Assembly (NCBI RefSeq): GCF_000331515.1
Contig: NZ_AMZO01000033.1
Span: 62,001-126,000 of the forward strand
DNA from: Photobacterium marinum
GTDB lineage: Bacteria; Pseudomonadota; Gammaproteobacteria; Enterobacterales; Vibrionaceae
Direction of reading: 5' to 3'
Length of the DNA: 64,000 nt
The position numbers were made by a program, and so were the translations under genes. The notes beneath the pieces are model-generated. The model worked only from the letters and a program-made list of their open reading frames with translations. It did not search any database and was not told the origin of the DNA. Below, piece after piece: positions 47,190 to 57,805 of this stretch (its first letter is position 1; every line of letters starts with the position of its first letter).

Positions 47190-47831
47190 TTAAACCCCGT
47201 ACTCCGCACGATAGGCTTTCACCGCTTCCAGGTGGGTTTCCATGCCATCCTGCTCTTCCAGGTAGCTCACCACATCACCCAGCGACACAATCGAAATTAC
47301 GGCACAACCGAAGTCACGTTCTACTTCCTGAATCGCTGACAGCTCACCCTTCCCCTTTTCCTGACGGTCGATAGCAACCAGCACCCCAGCCAGATCCGCA
47401 CCGTTAGCCTTGATGATTTCCATCGATTCCCGAATCGCAGTACCGGCAGTGATCACATCATCAACCAGCATTACGCGGCCTTCCAGTGCACTGCCGACCA
47501 AGTTACCGCCTTCACCGTGATCCTTGGCTTCCTTACGGTTAAAACAGTACGGCGTATCGACATCATGGTGATCCGCAAGAGCAACCGCAGTCGTCGTTGC
47601 AATCGGAATACCCTTGTAAGCCGGGCCGAACAGCACGTCATATTCAATACCTGCATCCACCAAAGCTTCAGCGTAAAAACGGCCCAGGCGTGCCAGGTCA
47701 CGACCCGTGTTAAACAAACCCGCATTAAAAAAGTACGGGCTCTTACGGCCAGATTTCAAAGTAAACTCACCAAACTTCAGAACCCCTTTCTCCAGAGCAA
47801 ATTCGATGAACTGACGCTGATATGCTTTCAT
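47190..47831 (-). CDS. pyrE: PyrE, orotate phosphoribosyltransferase
   Basis: The 213-residue type I phosphoribosyltransferase has [37 protein letters not shown], the flexible catalytic loop [19 protein letters not shown] and the PRPP motif [17 protein letters not shown]. It converts orotate and PRPP to OMP in pyrimidine synthesis. It lies downstream of rph on the minus strand across a terminator-like attenuator, as in E. coli. AAGGAGAAACC is in front of the ATG. Confidence 0.96.
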   Translation of the reverse strand: MKAYQRQFIEFALEKGVLKFGEFTLKSGRKSPYFFNAGLFNTGRDLARLGRFYAEALVDAGIEYDVLFGPAYKGIPIATTTAVALADHHDVDTPYCFNRKEAKDHGEGGNLVGSALEGRVMLVDDVITAGTAIRESMEIIKANGADLAGVLVAIDRQEKGKGELSAIQEVERDFGCAVISIVSLGDVVSYLEEQDGMETHLEAVKAYRAEYGV

Positions 47832-47916
47832 GGTTTCTCCTTATATATGCGATTCAAATTACGCGAGTGCTATGACTAAACCTGTTTCCTTTATCCATGG
47901 AGGATAAGTTCAGGCC

Positions 47917-47946
47917 AAAAAAAAGCGGCTCCAATAGGAACCGCTT
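47917..47946 (-). promoter_or_regulatory. rph-pyrE intercistronic attenuator
   Basis: On the minus strand a 10-bp hairpin (47937-47946 with 47923-47932, TATT loop) is followed by about eight T residues. It starts 5 bases after the rph stop codon. In E. coli, ribosomes translating rph close behind polymerase suppress such a terminator when UTP is low, raising pyrE expression; geometry here fits. Confidence 0.8.
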
Positions 47947-47951
47947 CAAAA

Positions 47952-48668
47952 TCAATTTTCCAACGCCTGCTTCTGAACGTTGATAATATCGGCAATGCCC
48001 TCTTTCGCCAGGGCCAGCATCGCCAGCAATTCTTCATGACTGAAGGCTTCGCCTTCGGCCGTCCCCTGGATCTCAATCATCTTGCCTTCTTCGGTCATCA
48101 CCACATTCATATCGGTTTCGGCAGCCGAGTCTTCAACATACTCAAGATCGCAAATCGCCTCACCGTTATAAATGCCGACAGAAACCGCAGCCACCATGCC
48201 TTTCAGCGGGCTTTTCTTCAGCATGCCGTTTTCCAGCATGTAGTTGATGGCATCAACCAAGGCAACCATTGCACCGGTAATTGATGCAGTACGAGTACCA
48301 CCGTCAGCCTGGATAACATCACAGTCAACCGTGATCATCTGCTCACCCAGCACTTCCAGATCCACAGCGGCGCGTAGGCTGCGTGCGATCAGGCGCTGGA
48401 TTTCCATAGTACGGCCACCCTGCTTGCCGCTCGCCGCTTCACGGCGATTACGCGAGTGAGTCGCGCGTGGCAGCATGCCATATTCAGCGGTAACCCAACC
48501 CTGTCCTTTACCTTTCAGCCAGCGTGGCACATTTTCTTCAACACTGGCGGTACAGATAACTTTGGTATCACCAAACTCAACAAGCACCGAACCTTCAGCA
48601 TGAGCTGTAAAGTTACGGGTGATCGTAATAGGACGTACTTGACTGGCGTTTCTTCCGCTTGGACGCAT
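47952..48668 (-). CDS. rph: Rph, RNase PH
   Basis: The 238-residue phosphorolytic 3'-exonuclease shows [77 protein letters not shown] and the Asp pair near [18 protein letters not shown]. It trims tRNA 3' ends. The frame is complete, unlike the frameshifted rph of E. coli K-12 that is polar on pyrE. It is divergent from yicC. Confidence 0.97.
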   Translation of the reverse strand: MRPSGRNASQVRPITITRNFTAHAEGSVLVEFGDTKVICTASVEENVPRWLKGKGQGWVTAEYGMLPRATHSRNRREAASGKQGGRTMEIQRLIARSLRAAVDLEVLGEQMITVDCDVIQADGGTRTASITGAMVALVDAINYMLENGMLKKSPLKGMVAAVSVGIYNGEAICDLEYVEDSAAETDMNVVMTEEGKMIEIQGTAEGEAFSHEELLAMLALAKEGIADIINVQKQALEN

Positions 48669-48908
48669 TGATGTTACCTTTAGCTGGCTGATATTAACCG
48701 GCGATTATAGCCAGAACCGCCCGCTAATGTACACCACACCATGAAACGCAATCACCGAGGGTCAGATTTCTTTTATAGTCAATGGTGCGTATAATCAGCG
48801 CATCGTCGCAGCTACGCCGACAACGTTTTAATAGTGCTTCCTTGCCCGTAGCGGCCAGCAAGCCAGATACGTAGCTGTAATCCTCATCTAGTAAAGGGCC
48901 ATCAGCCA

Positions 48909-49772
48909 ATGATTCATAGCATGACCGCCTATGCCCGTCGCGAAGTTAAAGGCGACTGGGGCACTGCCGTTTGGGAAATCCGTTCTGTCAATCAACGTTA
49001 CCTGGAAACCTACCTGCGTTTGCCGGAGCAATTCCGCAGCTTGGAACCAGTACTTCGCGAGCGTTTCCGTAAGCGCCTGGCGCGCGGCAAAGTGGAATGT
49101 AACCTGCGTTTTGAAGCTAACGCAGCAACCAGCAACGACCTTCGTATCAACGAAGAGCTGGCAAAGCAGGTTATCAAGGCGGCTCAGTGGGTAAAAGAAA
49201 CTGCAGGTGAAGGCAGTGTCGGCCCGTTCCAGGTACTGAACTGGCCAGGCGTGATGGAAGCGCCGGAGCAGGATCTGGATGCCATCAACAAAGCCCTGCT
49301 GGAAGGGTTTGACGAAACCGTTAACGACTTTATCGCTGCTCGCGCCAGCGAAGGCGACAACATGAAGGCCCTGATTGAACAGCGCCTGACCGCAATTGCC
49401 GAAGAAGCGACAAAAGTTCGCGCCCATATGCCGGAAATTATGAACTGGCAGCGCGAACGCCTGACAACCCGCTTTGAAGAAGCAAAGGTAGAACTGGACC
49501 CGACCCGCATTGAACAGGAACTGATCCTGCTGGCGCAAAAAGTTGATGTCGCCGAAGAACTGGATCGCCTGGATTCTCACGTAAAAGAGACCCACAAGAT
49601 CCTGAAAAAAGGTGGTGCCTGTGGCCGCCGTCTGGACTTCATGATGCAGGAATTCAACCGCGAATCGAACACCCTGGCCTCTAAGTCTATCAATACCGAC
49701 ATCACCGCCTCAGCGGTTGAGCTCAAGGTACTGATTGAACAAATGCGCGAGCAGATTCAAAATATCGAATAA
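48909..49772 (+). CDS. yicC: YicC-family endoribonuclease
   Basis: The 287-residue protein, same length as E. coli YicC, begins MIHSMTAYARREVKGDWGTA. It has SVNQRYLETYLRLPEQFRSL and ends in the signature RRLDFMMQEFNRESNTLASK and LIEQMREQIQNIE. YicC proteins are RNases implicated in small-RNA decay. The position opposite rph is conserved. A strong terminator follows. Confidence 0.94.
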   Translation: MIHSMTAYARREVKGDWGTAVWEIRSVNQRYLETYLRLPEQFRSLEPVLRERFRKRLARGKVECNLRFEANAATSNDLRINEELAKQVIKAAQWVKETAGEGSVGPFQVLNWPGVMEAPEQDLDAINKALLEGFDETVNDFIAARASEGDNMKALIEQRLTAIAEEATKVRAHMPEIMNWQRERLTTRFEEAKVELDPTRIEQELILLAQKVDVAEELDRLDSHVKETHKILKKGGACGRRLDFMMQEFNRESNTLASKSINTDITASAVELKVLIEQMREQIQNIE

Positions 49773-49780
49773 CGCTCAGA

Positions 49781-49806
49781 AGCCCCGGTCATGCCGGGGC
49801 TTTCTT
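49781..49806 (+). terminator. Intrinsic terminator after yicC
   Basis: 9-bp AAGCCCCGG/CCGGGGCTT stem (49781-49789 with 49795-49803), TCATG loop, short T-tract. Confidence 0.85.
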
Positions 49807-49915
49807 CTATTAATGCCCAAAACCTAACTCTTACCTCTGACACCGCAGCGAAACCTCGTCATATAAATGTCATCAAACACCCAGATATTGGCAATAAAGA
49901 AACTGACCAAGTTGA

Positions 49916-50623
<708 letters not shown>

Positions 50624-50677
50624 ACAATTTTGTACAATTTTCCTCTTAATTTTGTTAGTTAACCACTGGAGTCCTCC

Positions 50678-50953
50678 ATGGCACGCGTAACCGTTCAAGA
50701 CGCTGTTGATAAAATTGGCAACCGTTTCGATCTAATCCAAATTGCTGCTCGCCGCGCACGTCAGATGCAAACAGGCGGTAAGGATCCACTGGTTCCGGAA
50801 GAGAACGACAAGTACACAGTGATCGCGCTTCGTGAAATCGAAGAAGGTCTGATCACTAAAGATATCCTGGATGCACGTGAGCGTCAGGAACTTCAAGAGC
50901 AAGAAGCAGCTGAACTGGCAGCAGTAAGTGCTATTGCAGGCAACAACCGTTAA
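50678..50953 (+). CDS. rpoZ: RpoZ, RNA polymerase omega subunit
   Basis: The 91-residue protein matches omega throughout ([53 protein letters not shown]). Omega assists beta-prime folding and forms one ppGpp-binding site, apt next to spoT, which begins 19 bases downstream. CTGGAGTCCTCC precedes ATG 50678. Confidence 0.97.
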   Translation: MARVTVQDAVDKIGNRFDLIQIAARRARQMQTGGKDPLVPEENDKYTVIALREIEEGLITKDILDARERQELQEQEAAELAAVSAIAGNNR

Positions 50954-50971
50954 TTCAGGGAACCGGGCGAA

Positions 50972-53077
50972 TTGTATCTTTTTGATAGCCTGAAAGAAGT
51001 TGCAACAGAGTACCTGCCTGAGCCCCATATTGAGGCCCTCAGGCAGGCATACCTCGTTGCGCGAGATGCCCATGAAGGGCAGACCCGCTCCAGCGGGGAA
51101 CCATATATTATCCACCCGATTGCCGTAGCCCGCATCCTCGCGGAAATGCGCCTCGACTATGAGACGCTGATGGCAGCCCTCCTCCATGACGTTATCGAAG
51201 ATACCGAGGTCACCAAAGAAGATCTCGAAAGTCGCTTCAGCGCGACGGTAGCCGAACTGGTCGACGGGGTATCGAAGCTGGATAAACTGAAGTTCCGCGA
51301 CCGCAAAGAAGCGCAAGCCGAGAACTTCCGCAAGATGATCATGGCCATGGCCCATGACATCCGCGTTATTCTGATCAAACTGGCCGACCGTACGCACAAC
51401 ATGCGCACCCTGGGTGCCCTGCGTCCGGATAAGCGCCGCCGCATTGCCCGCGAAACCCTGGAGATTTTCTCTCCGCTGGCCCACCGCCTTGGTATCCATA
51501 ACATCAAAACCGAACTGGAAGAGCTCGGCTTTGAAGCGCTGTATCCCAACCGCTACCGGGTACTGAAGCAAGTAGTGGCAGCCGCCCGCGGCAACCGCAA
51601 AGAAATGATTAACAAAATCCATGCTGAAATTGAGGGTCGCCTCAATGATGCGGGGATTGACGGCACTGTGCTGGGTCGCGAGAAGAACCTGTACTCCATC
51701 TACAACAAGATGAAGAACAAGGAACAGCGTTTCCACTCGATCATGGACATCTACGCCTTCCGCGTACTGGTCAAAGATCTGGACACCTGTTATCGCGTAC
51801 TGGGTCAGGTTCACAACCTGTACAAGCCCCGCCCGAGCCGGATGAAAGACTATATCGCCATCCCGAAAGCCAATGGCTACCAGTCACTGCATACATCACT
51901 GGTCGGCCCGCACGGGGTTCCAGTCGAAGTCCAGATCCGTACCGAAGATATGGACCAGATGGCCGACAAAGGCGTTGCCGCCCACTGGGCTTACAAAGAC
52001 GGCGAGCGCAACAGCGGCACAACCGCGCAGGTTAAGGCCAAGCGCTGGATGCAGAGCCTGCTGGAGCTGCAGCAAAGTGCCGGCAGCTCGTTCGAATTCA
52101 TCGAGAACGTTAAATCTGATCTGTTCCCGGATGAGCTCTACGTCTTCACGCCGAAAGGCCGCATTGTTGAACTGCCTGTCGGGGCAACCGCAGTCGACTT
52201 TGCCTACGCCGTGCATACCGATGTCGGTAATGCCTGTGTTGGTGCCCGTGTCGATCGCCAGCCATACCCGCTGAGCAAGCCACTGAAAAACGGCCAGGCC
52301 GTAGAAATTATCAGTGCACCGGGTGCCCGCCCGAATGCCGCATGGCTCAACTATGTAGTGACTTCCCGTGCCCGGACCAAAATCCGCCAGGTGCTGAAAA
52401 CCATGCGCCGCGAGGAGTCTCTCAATCTGGGCCGCCGCCTGCTCAACCATGCTCTGGGCGAGTTGAATATCGACCAGATCGATCCGGAAAACCTGGAACA
52501 GGTACTGGCAGATTTGCGTCTTGAAAGCCTGGATGATCTGCTGGTTGAAATCGGCCTCGGCAAACTGATGAGCGTAGTTATCGCCCGTCGACTGCTTGGC
52601 AATGCCGATGAGCTTACCGAACGCGAAACCGACAGCCGACTGGCTATCCGCGGAGCGGACGGTATCCAGCTGACCTTTGCCAACTGTTGTCACCCAATCC
52701 ACGGTGATCCAATCATGGCGCATATCAGCCCGGGTAAAGGCCTGGTTATCCACCGTGAAGAATGTGCCAATATCCGTGGCTACCAGCGCGAGCCGGATAA
52801 ATATATGGCCGTCGAGTGGAGTGAGGACTTCGAGCAGGAATTCCTGACTAACCTTAAGGTCGATATGCTTAACCACCAGGGTGCCCTCGCCGATCTGACC
52901 AACACCATTGCCGCGACTGGTTCCAACATCCAGGGGCTGGCAACGGAAGAGAAAGATGGCCGTCTGTACACCATCACGGTGAAGCTGACGACGAAAGGTC
53001 GTATCCATCTGGCGAATATCATGCGCCGTATCAGGGTGATGCCGAATGTGGTGCGTGTATCTCGCCGGAAGAACTGA
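50972..53077 (+). CDS. spoT: SpoT, bifunctional (p)ppGpp synthase/hydrolase
   Basis: The 701-residue protein starts at TTG 50972, as in E. coli, giving (M)YLFDSLKEVATEYLPEP. Domains in order: HD hydrolase with His72-Asp73 in LLHDVIEDTEVT, RelA/SpoT synthetase (GREKNLYSIYNKMKNKEQRF, MDIYAFRVLVKDLD), TGS (LYVFTPKGRIVELPVGATAV), helical and zinc-finger-like region (TFANCCHPIHGDPIMAH) and C-terminal ACT. It degrades and weakly makes (p)ppGpp in response to carbon, iron and fatty-acid stress. A terminator-like hairpin separates it from trmH. Confidence 0.97.
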   Translation: MYLFDSLKEVATEYLPEPHIEALRQAYLVARDAHEGQTRSSGEPYIIHPIAVARILAEMRLDYETLMAALLHDVIEDTEVTKEDLESRFSATVAELVDGVSKLDKLKFRDRKEAQAENFRKMIMAMAHDIRVILIKLADRTHNMRTLGALRPDKRRRIARETLEIFSPLAHRLGIHNIKTELEELGFEALYPNRYRVLKQVVAAARGNRKEMINKIHAEIEGRLNDAGIDGTVLGREKNLYSIYNKMKNKEQRFHSIMDIYAFRVLVKDLDTCYRVLGQVHNLYKPRPSRMKDYIAIPKANGYQSLHTSLVGPHGVPVEVQIRTEDMDQMADKGVAAHWAYKDGERNSGTTAQVKAKRWMQSLLELQQSAGSSFEFIENVKSDLFPDELYVFTPKGRIVELPVGATAVDFAYAVHTDVGNACVGARVDRQPYPLSKPLKNGQAVEIISAPGARPNAAWLNYVVTSRARTKIRQVLKTMRREESLNLGRRLLNHALGELNIDQIDPENLEQVLADLRLESLDDLLVEIGLGKLMSVVIARRLLGNADELTERETDSRLAIRGADGIQLTFANCCHPIHGDPIMAHISPGKGLVIHREECANIRGYQREPDKYMAVEWSEDFEQEFLTNLKVDMLNHQGALADLTNTIAATGSNIQGLATEEKDGRLYTITVKLTTKGRIHLANIMRRIRVMPNVVRVSRRKN

Positions 53078-53117
53078 CAGCAAGAACGAGGCACAGCCTT
53101 GCTCCTGCACTGAACCG

Positions 53118-53145
53118 AAACGCCCGTCTACGGGCGTTTTCTTTA
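53118..53145 (+). terminator. Intrinsic terminator between spoT and trmH
   Basis: 9-bp AAACGCCCG/CGGGCGTTT stem (53118-53126 with 53131-53139), TCTA loop, TTTTCTTT tail. Confidence 0.85.
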
Positions 53146-53167
53146 TCAAAGAAAGACAAGCAAGATT

Positions 53168-53875
53168 ATGACTCCTGAACGTTTTGAACGTATTCAGTCG
53201 GTTTTGGCCACCCGCCAGCCAGATCTGACGGTGTGCATGGAAGAAGTGCATAAACCTAACAATGTATCAGCCATTATCCGTACCGCTGATGCGGTTGGCG
53301 TCCACAAAGTCCATGCCGTCTGGCCGGAAGAAGGCATGCGTGTCCTGAGCAATACATCAGCCGGTGCCCGTAACTGGGTTGAGCTGGAAACCCACGATTC
53401 CATGGTTAATGCCGTCAGTACCCTGAAAACCCAGGGTATGCAGGTGCTGGCAACCAACCTGTCGGATACCGCCATTGATTTCCGTGAAGTGGATTACACC
53501 AAACCGACGGCCATTATCCTCGGCGGCGAGAAAAATGGGATCACGCCTGAAGCACTGGCCCTAGCCGAGCAGGACATCATTATTCCAATGGTGGGTATGG
53601 TACAGTCTCTTAATGTTTCGGTTGCCAGTGCCCTGATCCTCTACGAAGCGCAGCGCCAGCGCCAGCTTGCCGGCATGTACGACAGGGAAAAGACCCAACT
53701 GCCGGACGACGTAGTCCACCGTATTCTGTTCGAGCGCGGCCACCCGGTACTGGCCAAAGTTGCCCGCCGTAAAGGCCTGCCTTACCCACCGCTGGACGAA
53801 CAAGGCCAGATTGTCGCTGACGATGAATGGTGGAGCATCATGCAGGCAACCGAGCCGAAGCGAAAAGCCAAATAA
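53168..53875 (+). CDS. trmH: TrmH (SpoU), tRNA (guanosine-18-2'-O)-methyltransferase
   Basis: The 235-residue SPOUT methyltransferase has VCMEEVHKPNNVSAIIRTAD with motif-1 Asn and Arg, ILGGEKNGITPEAL and MVGMVQSLNVSVASALILYE as motifs 2-3. It makes Gm18 in the D-loop of tRNAs. It is the usual neighbour of spoT and recG. ATG 53168 lies 22 bases past the terminator tail, so a promoter or read-through must supply it. recG starts 20 bases after its stop. Confidence 0.96.
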   Translation: MTPERFERIQSVLATRQPDLTVCMEEVHKPNNVSAIIRTADAVGVHKVHAVWPEEGMRVLSNTSAGARNWVELETHDSMVNAVSTLKTQGMQVLATNLSDTAIDFREVDYTKPTAIILGGEKNGITPEALALAEQDIIIPMVGMVQSLNVSVASALILYEAQRQRQLAGMYDREKTQLPDDVVHRILFERGHPVLAKVARRKGLPYPPLDEQGQIVADDEWWSIMQATEPKRKAK

Positions 53876-53895
53876 CAGCGAAAACAGGAACAGCA

Positions 53896-55977
53896 ATGAG
53901 CGGACAACTACTTGATACCATAGCCCTGACCGAACTGTCCGGCGTTGGGGCCAAGATGGCAGAAAAGCTTGAAAAAATTGGCCTGCACACGGTCCAGGAT
54001 CTGCTGTTCCACCTCCCCCTCCGCTATGAAGACCGCACCCGGATCTGGCCGCTGGCCAACGTAATGCCCGGTCAGCACCTGACGGTGCAGGGCGAGATCC
54101 TCAGCAGCAATATCAGTTTCGGTAAACGTCGAATGCTGACGGTGAAAATCAGCGACCAAACCGGTACGGCAACGCTGCGTTTTTTCAACTTCAACGCCGC
54201 AATGAAAAACAGCCTGAGCGAAGGTAAGCAGGTCAAAGCCTATGGTGAGATCAAGCGGGGCAAGTTCGGGCTGGAAATCATCCACCCTGAGTACCGGGTC
54301 TTTTCCGAACCAACAGAACTCAGCGTTGAAGAGACCCTGACCCCGGTCTACCCGACCACCGACGGCCTGCGCCAACTGACCCTGCGTAACCTGACCGATC
54401 AGGCAATGGTTCTGCTCGACAAAGCCGCAGTGCGCGAGCTGCTACCGGAAGGTTTGTATGACCGTCAGATGACACTGTCTCAGGCCCTGCACATCATGCA
54501 CCGCCCGACACCGGACGTTTCGCTCGACCAGCTTGAAGAAGGCAAACATCCGGCCCAGCAACGGCTGATCCTTGAGGAGCTGCTGGCCCAGAACCTGTCG
54601 ATGCTGGCTGTGCGTAACAAGAGCCAGCAACATGACGCCTGGTCGCTGCCGCCAAGCGATACCCTTAAACAGAAACTACTCGACAGCCTGCCGTTCAGCC
54701 CGACCGGTGCCCAACAACGAGTAGTAGCCGATATTGAGCACGACCTGGCCCAGCCGCATCCGATGATGCGCCTGGTGCAAGGGGATGTCGGTTCAGGCAA
54801 AACCCTGGTCGCCGCCCTCGCCGCCTTGCGGGCTATCGAGCACGGCTATCAGGTTGCCCTGATGGCTCCGACCGAACTCTTGGCTGAACAGCACGCCATC
54901 AACTTTGCCAACTGGCTGAAACCAATGGGAATTGAAGTTGGCTGGCTGGCTGGCAAGCTCAAAGGCAAAGCACGCGACAGTGAACTGGCTCGGATTGAAA
55001 GCGGCGAAGCCAAAATGGTCGTCGGCACCCATGCCCTGTTCCAGGAGCAGGTGGTGTTTAACAACCTCGCACTGGTGATCATTGATGAGCAGCACCGCTT
55101 CGGTGTCCACCAGCGGCTGGAACTGCGGGAAAAAGGGGCCAGCAACGGCCATTACCCGCACCAGCTGATCATGACGGCTACGCCAATCCCGCGAACCCTG
55201 GCGATGACCGCCTATGCCGACTTGGAGACGTCCGTCATCGACGAGTTGCCGCCGGGCCGGACACCGATCCAGACCGTCGCCCTACCGGACTCGCGCCGGG
55301 CTGAAATTATCCAGCGGATCCACTCTGCCTGCCTCAACGAAGGCCGTCAGGCTTACTGGGTCTGCACCCTAATTGATGAATCCGAAGTACTGGAGGCCCA
55401 AGCCGCCTCCGATACGGCCGATGAGCTAACAGCCCAGTTGCCGGAGTTGAAAATCGGGCTGGTACACGGACGGATGAAACCGGCAGAAAAACAGGAAGTG
55501 ATGCAACGCTTTAAAGAAGGTGAACTTCACCTCCTGGTTGCCACCACTGTGATTGAAGTCGGGGTCGACGTGCCTAACGCCAGCCTGATGGTCATTGAAA
55601 ATCCGGAGCGCCTGGGTCTGGCTCAGCTCCACCAGTTGCGCGGTCGCGTCGGTCGGGGCAATGTCGCCAGCCATTGTGTCCTGCTCTATCATGCCCCGTT
55701 GTCCAAAACAGCCCAGAAACGCCTGGGCGTACTGCGCGAAAGCAGCGACGGCTTCGTGATTGCCCAGCGGGATCTGGAAATCCGCGGCCCCGGTGAACTG
55801 CTCGGCACCAAGCAAACCGGTATCGCGGAATTCAAGGTTGCCGATCTGGTCCGCGACCAGCATCTGATCCCCCAGGTCCAGAAACTGGCGCGCTATCTTC
55901 ACGACAATTACCCGGATAACACCAAAGCGATTATCGATCGCTGGCTGGGTCAGCGAGAAAATTACTCCAACGCCTAA
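53896..55977 (+). CDS. recG: RecG, ATP-dependent DNA helicase
   Basis: The 693-residue protein, identical in length to E. coli RecG, has an N-terminal wedge/OB domain (ELSGVGAKMAEKLEKIGLHT, then the fork-binding region). Walker A GDVGSGKTLVA begins near residue 297. Other motifs are APTELLAEQHA, DEQHRFGVHQR (DExH-type box, about 396), TATPIPRTLAMT, VATTVIEVGVDVPNAS and QLRGRVGRG. It regresses stalled forks and resolves branched DNA. ATG 53896 lies after ACAGGAACAGCA; upstream in-frame codons within trmH are rejected. Confidence 0.97.
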   Translation: MSGQLLDTIALTELSGVGAKMAEKLEKIGLHTVQDLLFHLPLRYEDRTRIWPLANVMPGQHLTVQGEILSSNISFGKRRMLTVKISDQTGTATLRFFNFNAAMKNSLSEGKQVKAYGEIKRGKFGLEIIHPEYRVFSEPTELSVEETLTPVYPTTDGLRQLTLRNLTDQAMVLLDKAAVRELLPEGLYDRQMTLSQALHIMHRPTPDVSLDQLEEGKHPAQQRLILEELLAQNLSMLAVRNKSQQHDAWSLPPSDTLKQKLLDSLPFSPTGAQQRVVADIEHDLAQPHPMMRLVQGDVGSGKTLVAALAALRAIEHGYQVALMAPTELLAEQHAINFANWLKPMGIEVGWLAGKLKGKARDSELARIESGEAKMVVGTHALFQEQVVFNNLALVIIDEQHRFGVHQRLELREKGASNGHYPHQLIMTATPIPRTLAMTAYADLETSVIDELPPGRTPIQTVALPDSRRAEIIQRIHSACLNEGRQAYWVCTLIDESEVLEAQAASDTADELTAQLPELKIGLVHGRMKPAEKQEVMQRFKEGELHLLVATTVIEVGVDVPNASLMVIENPERLGLAQLHQLRGRVGRGNVASHCVLLYHAPLSKTAQKRLGVLRESSDGFVIAQRDLEIRGPGELLGTKQTGIAEFKVADLVRDQHLIPQVQKLARYLHDNYPDNTKAIIDRWLGQRENYSNA

Positions 55978-55992
55978 CGTCAGCTTAATTGC

Positions 55993-56032
55993 GGCCAGAA
56001 ACTGTAAAAAACAGGCTTTCTGGCCCGCTTTT
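55993..56032 (+). terminator. Terminator after recG
   Basis: GGCCAGAAA/TTTCTGGCC stem extended by CTGT/ACAG around an A5 loop (55993-56025), then CGCTTTTCC. The T-tract is short. Confidence 0.7.
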
Positions 56033-56346
56033 CCATTGATACATTCGATTTGATTCGCCACTGTGATCCCGGCATCCCAGTCAACATCTGCAACTACACA
56101 CTTTACTTAACTTTTCCGACCTTAACCCCGGCTTCTCCTGCTAACAGAAAATAATTCAAACAAAATCACGCAAACGTTTGCTATTTGCAGAAAGATAATT
56201 ACAATAGCGCACAAATTTCATCCACCCCCTCTCTCCCGGTGACGGTCTGGATCTGATTAACAGCAATCACAGAGTTATCCATCCGCCACGGACTGCTACC
56301 CATTCAGCGTAATAGTCGGGACCACAGAGAGACACCAAGGAAATAC
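56033..56346 (+). other. xanP upstream region and long leader
   Basis: About 310 bases without a gene. It contains the PurR-like operator and promoter (56168-56205) and then about 135 bases of untranslated leader before ATG 56347. I see no riboswitch I recognise in the leader. Confidence 0.5.
56168..56205 (+). promoter_or_regulatory. PurR-like operator and sigma-70 promoter of xanP
   Basis: ACGCAAACGTTTGCTA (56168-56183) matches PurR consensus ANGCAANCGNTTNCNT at every fixed base but the last and contains a perfect 12-bp palindrome GCAAACGTTTGC (56170-56181). TTGCTA (56178-56183), a 16-base spacer and TACAAT (56200-56205) form a promoter whose -35 is covered by the operator, the geometry of repression. 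Confidence 0.78.
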
Positions 56347-57723
56347 ATGGCCATGACTCGCCAACACAGTGATATCGAAACACCTGTAAAGTCCGATCTG
56401 ATTTACCGTCTTGAGGACCGTCCGCCCCTACCGCAAACCTTGTTCGCCGCGGTCCAGCACCTGCTGGCCATGTTTGTTGCCGTCGTCACCCCGTCGCTGA
56501 TCATCTGCCAGACCCTCGGCATTCCGGCAGGCGATACCAATACGATCGTCAGCATGTCACTGTTTGCTTCAGGCATTGCCTCTTTCATCCAAATCCGCAC
56601 TTTCGGCCCGGTTGGCTCCGGCCTGCTCTCGATTCAGGGCACCAGCTTTAATTTCCTTGGTCCAATCATCGGTGCCGGGCTGGCATTGAAAGCCGGTGGC
56701 GCAGACGTGCCGACCATGATGGCGGCAATTTTCGGCACAATTCTGGTTGCCTCTCTGACAGAAGTACTTATCTCCCGCGTCCTGCAACACGCCCAGCGCG
56801 TGATCACCCCACTGGTGTCCGGCATTGTGGTTACCCTGATCGGCCTGACCCTGATCCAGATCGGCCTAACTTCCATGGGCGGCGGCTATGCCGCGATTGA
56901 AAACGGTACCTTCGGCAGCTTGGATAACCTGATGCTAGCCGGTACGGTTCTAGGCCTGATTGTGCTGTTGAACCGGGTGAAAAACCCGTACCTGCGCGTC
57001 TCATCCATTGTGATAGCCATGGCTGCCGGCACCCTGCTTGCCTGGATGAACGGCATGGTAGACAGCTCCCGTATGAGCAACGCCGAACTGATTGCGATCC
57101 CACAGCCAATGCAGTACGGACTGGGCTTTGAGTGGTCGTTGCTGATCCCGTTGGTCATTGTCTTTGCGATCACATCACTGGAAGCCATCGGTGATATCAC
57201 TGCGACATCAGAAACCTCTGAGCAGCCGGTTGCCGGCCCGGTTTATATGAAACGCATCAAAGGCGGCGTGTTGGCAGACGGTATCAACTCGGCAGTGGCC
57301 GCAGTGCTCAACAGCTTTCCGAACTCCACCTTCAGCCAGAACAACGGCATCATCCAGCTGACCGGAGTTGCCAGCCGCTACATCGGCTACTTCGTGGCGG
57401 GTATGCTGGTTCTGCTTGGCCTGTTCCCTGGGGTTGCTAACCTTGTTCAGCTGATCCCAGAACCGGTGCTGGGCGGTGCGACCATTGTAATGTTCGGCAC
57501 CATTGCCGCTTCCGGCGTACGGATCATCTCCCGTTGCGAGCTGGACCGCCGCGCCATCCTGATCATGGCCCTGTCTTTCTCTATGGGTCTGGGTATCGCC
57601 CAAAAGCCGGAGATTCTTCAGTTCATGCCGGAATGGATTAAGAGCATCTTGTCATCTGGAATGGCGGCAGGCGGTATCACGGCGATTATCCTGAATCTGG
57701 TTTTGCCGGAAGAGAAAAAATAA
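56347..57723 (+). CDS. xanP: XanP-like xanthine:proton symporter (NCS2/NAT family)
   Basis: The 458-residue transporter has about 12-14 hydrophobic helices. [37 protein letters not shown] and the NAT signature [18 protein letters not shown] (about 331) are close to E. coli XanP. It imports xanthine with a proton. Placement after recG and the purine-repressor-like operator upstream support a purine substrate. Start ATG 56347 follows AAGGAAATAC; ATG 56353 is possible. The final specificity call (xanthine versus other nucleobases) rests on sequence resemblance. Confidence 0.9.
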   Translation: MAMTRQHSDIETPVKSDLIYRLEDRPPLPQTLFAAVQHLLAMFVAVVTPSLIICQTLGIPAGDTNTIVSMSLFASGIASFIQIRTFGPVGSGLLSIQGTSFNFLGPIIGAGLALKAGGADVPTMMAAIFGTILVASLTEVLISRVLQHAQRVITPLVSGIVVTLIGLTLIQIGLTSMGGGYAAIENGTFGSLDNLMLAGTVLGLIVLLNRVKNPYLRVSSIVIAMAAGTLLAWMNGMVDSSRMSNAELIAIPQPMQYGLGFEWSLLIPLVIVFAITSLEAIGDITATSETSEQPVAGPVYMKRIKGGVLADGINSAVAAVLNSFPNSTFSQNNGIIQLTGVASRYIGYFVAGMLVLLGLFPGVANLVQLIPEPVLGGATIVMFGTIAASGVRIISRCELDRRAILIMALSFSMGLGIAQKPEILQFMPEWIKSILSSGMAAGGITAIILNLVLPEEKK

Positions 57724-57743
57724 CAGCAAGAAATAAAGCCGAT

Positions 57744-57785
57744 AAAAAGAAAGCGAGAGCCACACAGGCTCTCGCTTTCTTTTTA
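57744..57785. terminator. 18-bp bidirectional terminator between xanP and envZ
   Basis: Perfect 18-bp stem (57744-57761 with 57767-57784), ACACA loop, A- and T-rich ends, with the GCGAGAG/CTCTCGC core also seen at 18485 and 47136. Confidence 0.93.
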
Positions 57786-57805
57786 TGTAGACGAATTCTA
57801 GATAA

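Noticed and set aside
48669..48908. Small minus-strand frame between rph and yicC
   Set aside because: Occupies the divergent promoter region, lacks a ribosome site and has no recognisable family.
51896..53251. 451-codon frame antisense to spoT
   Set aside because: Shadow of the biased codon use of spoT; no protein family features, and spoT is certain.
56206..56346. Riboswitch in the xanP leader
   Set aside because: About 135 bases of leader but no purine or xanthine riboswitch architecture that I can recognise.
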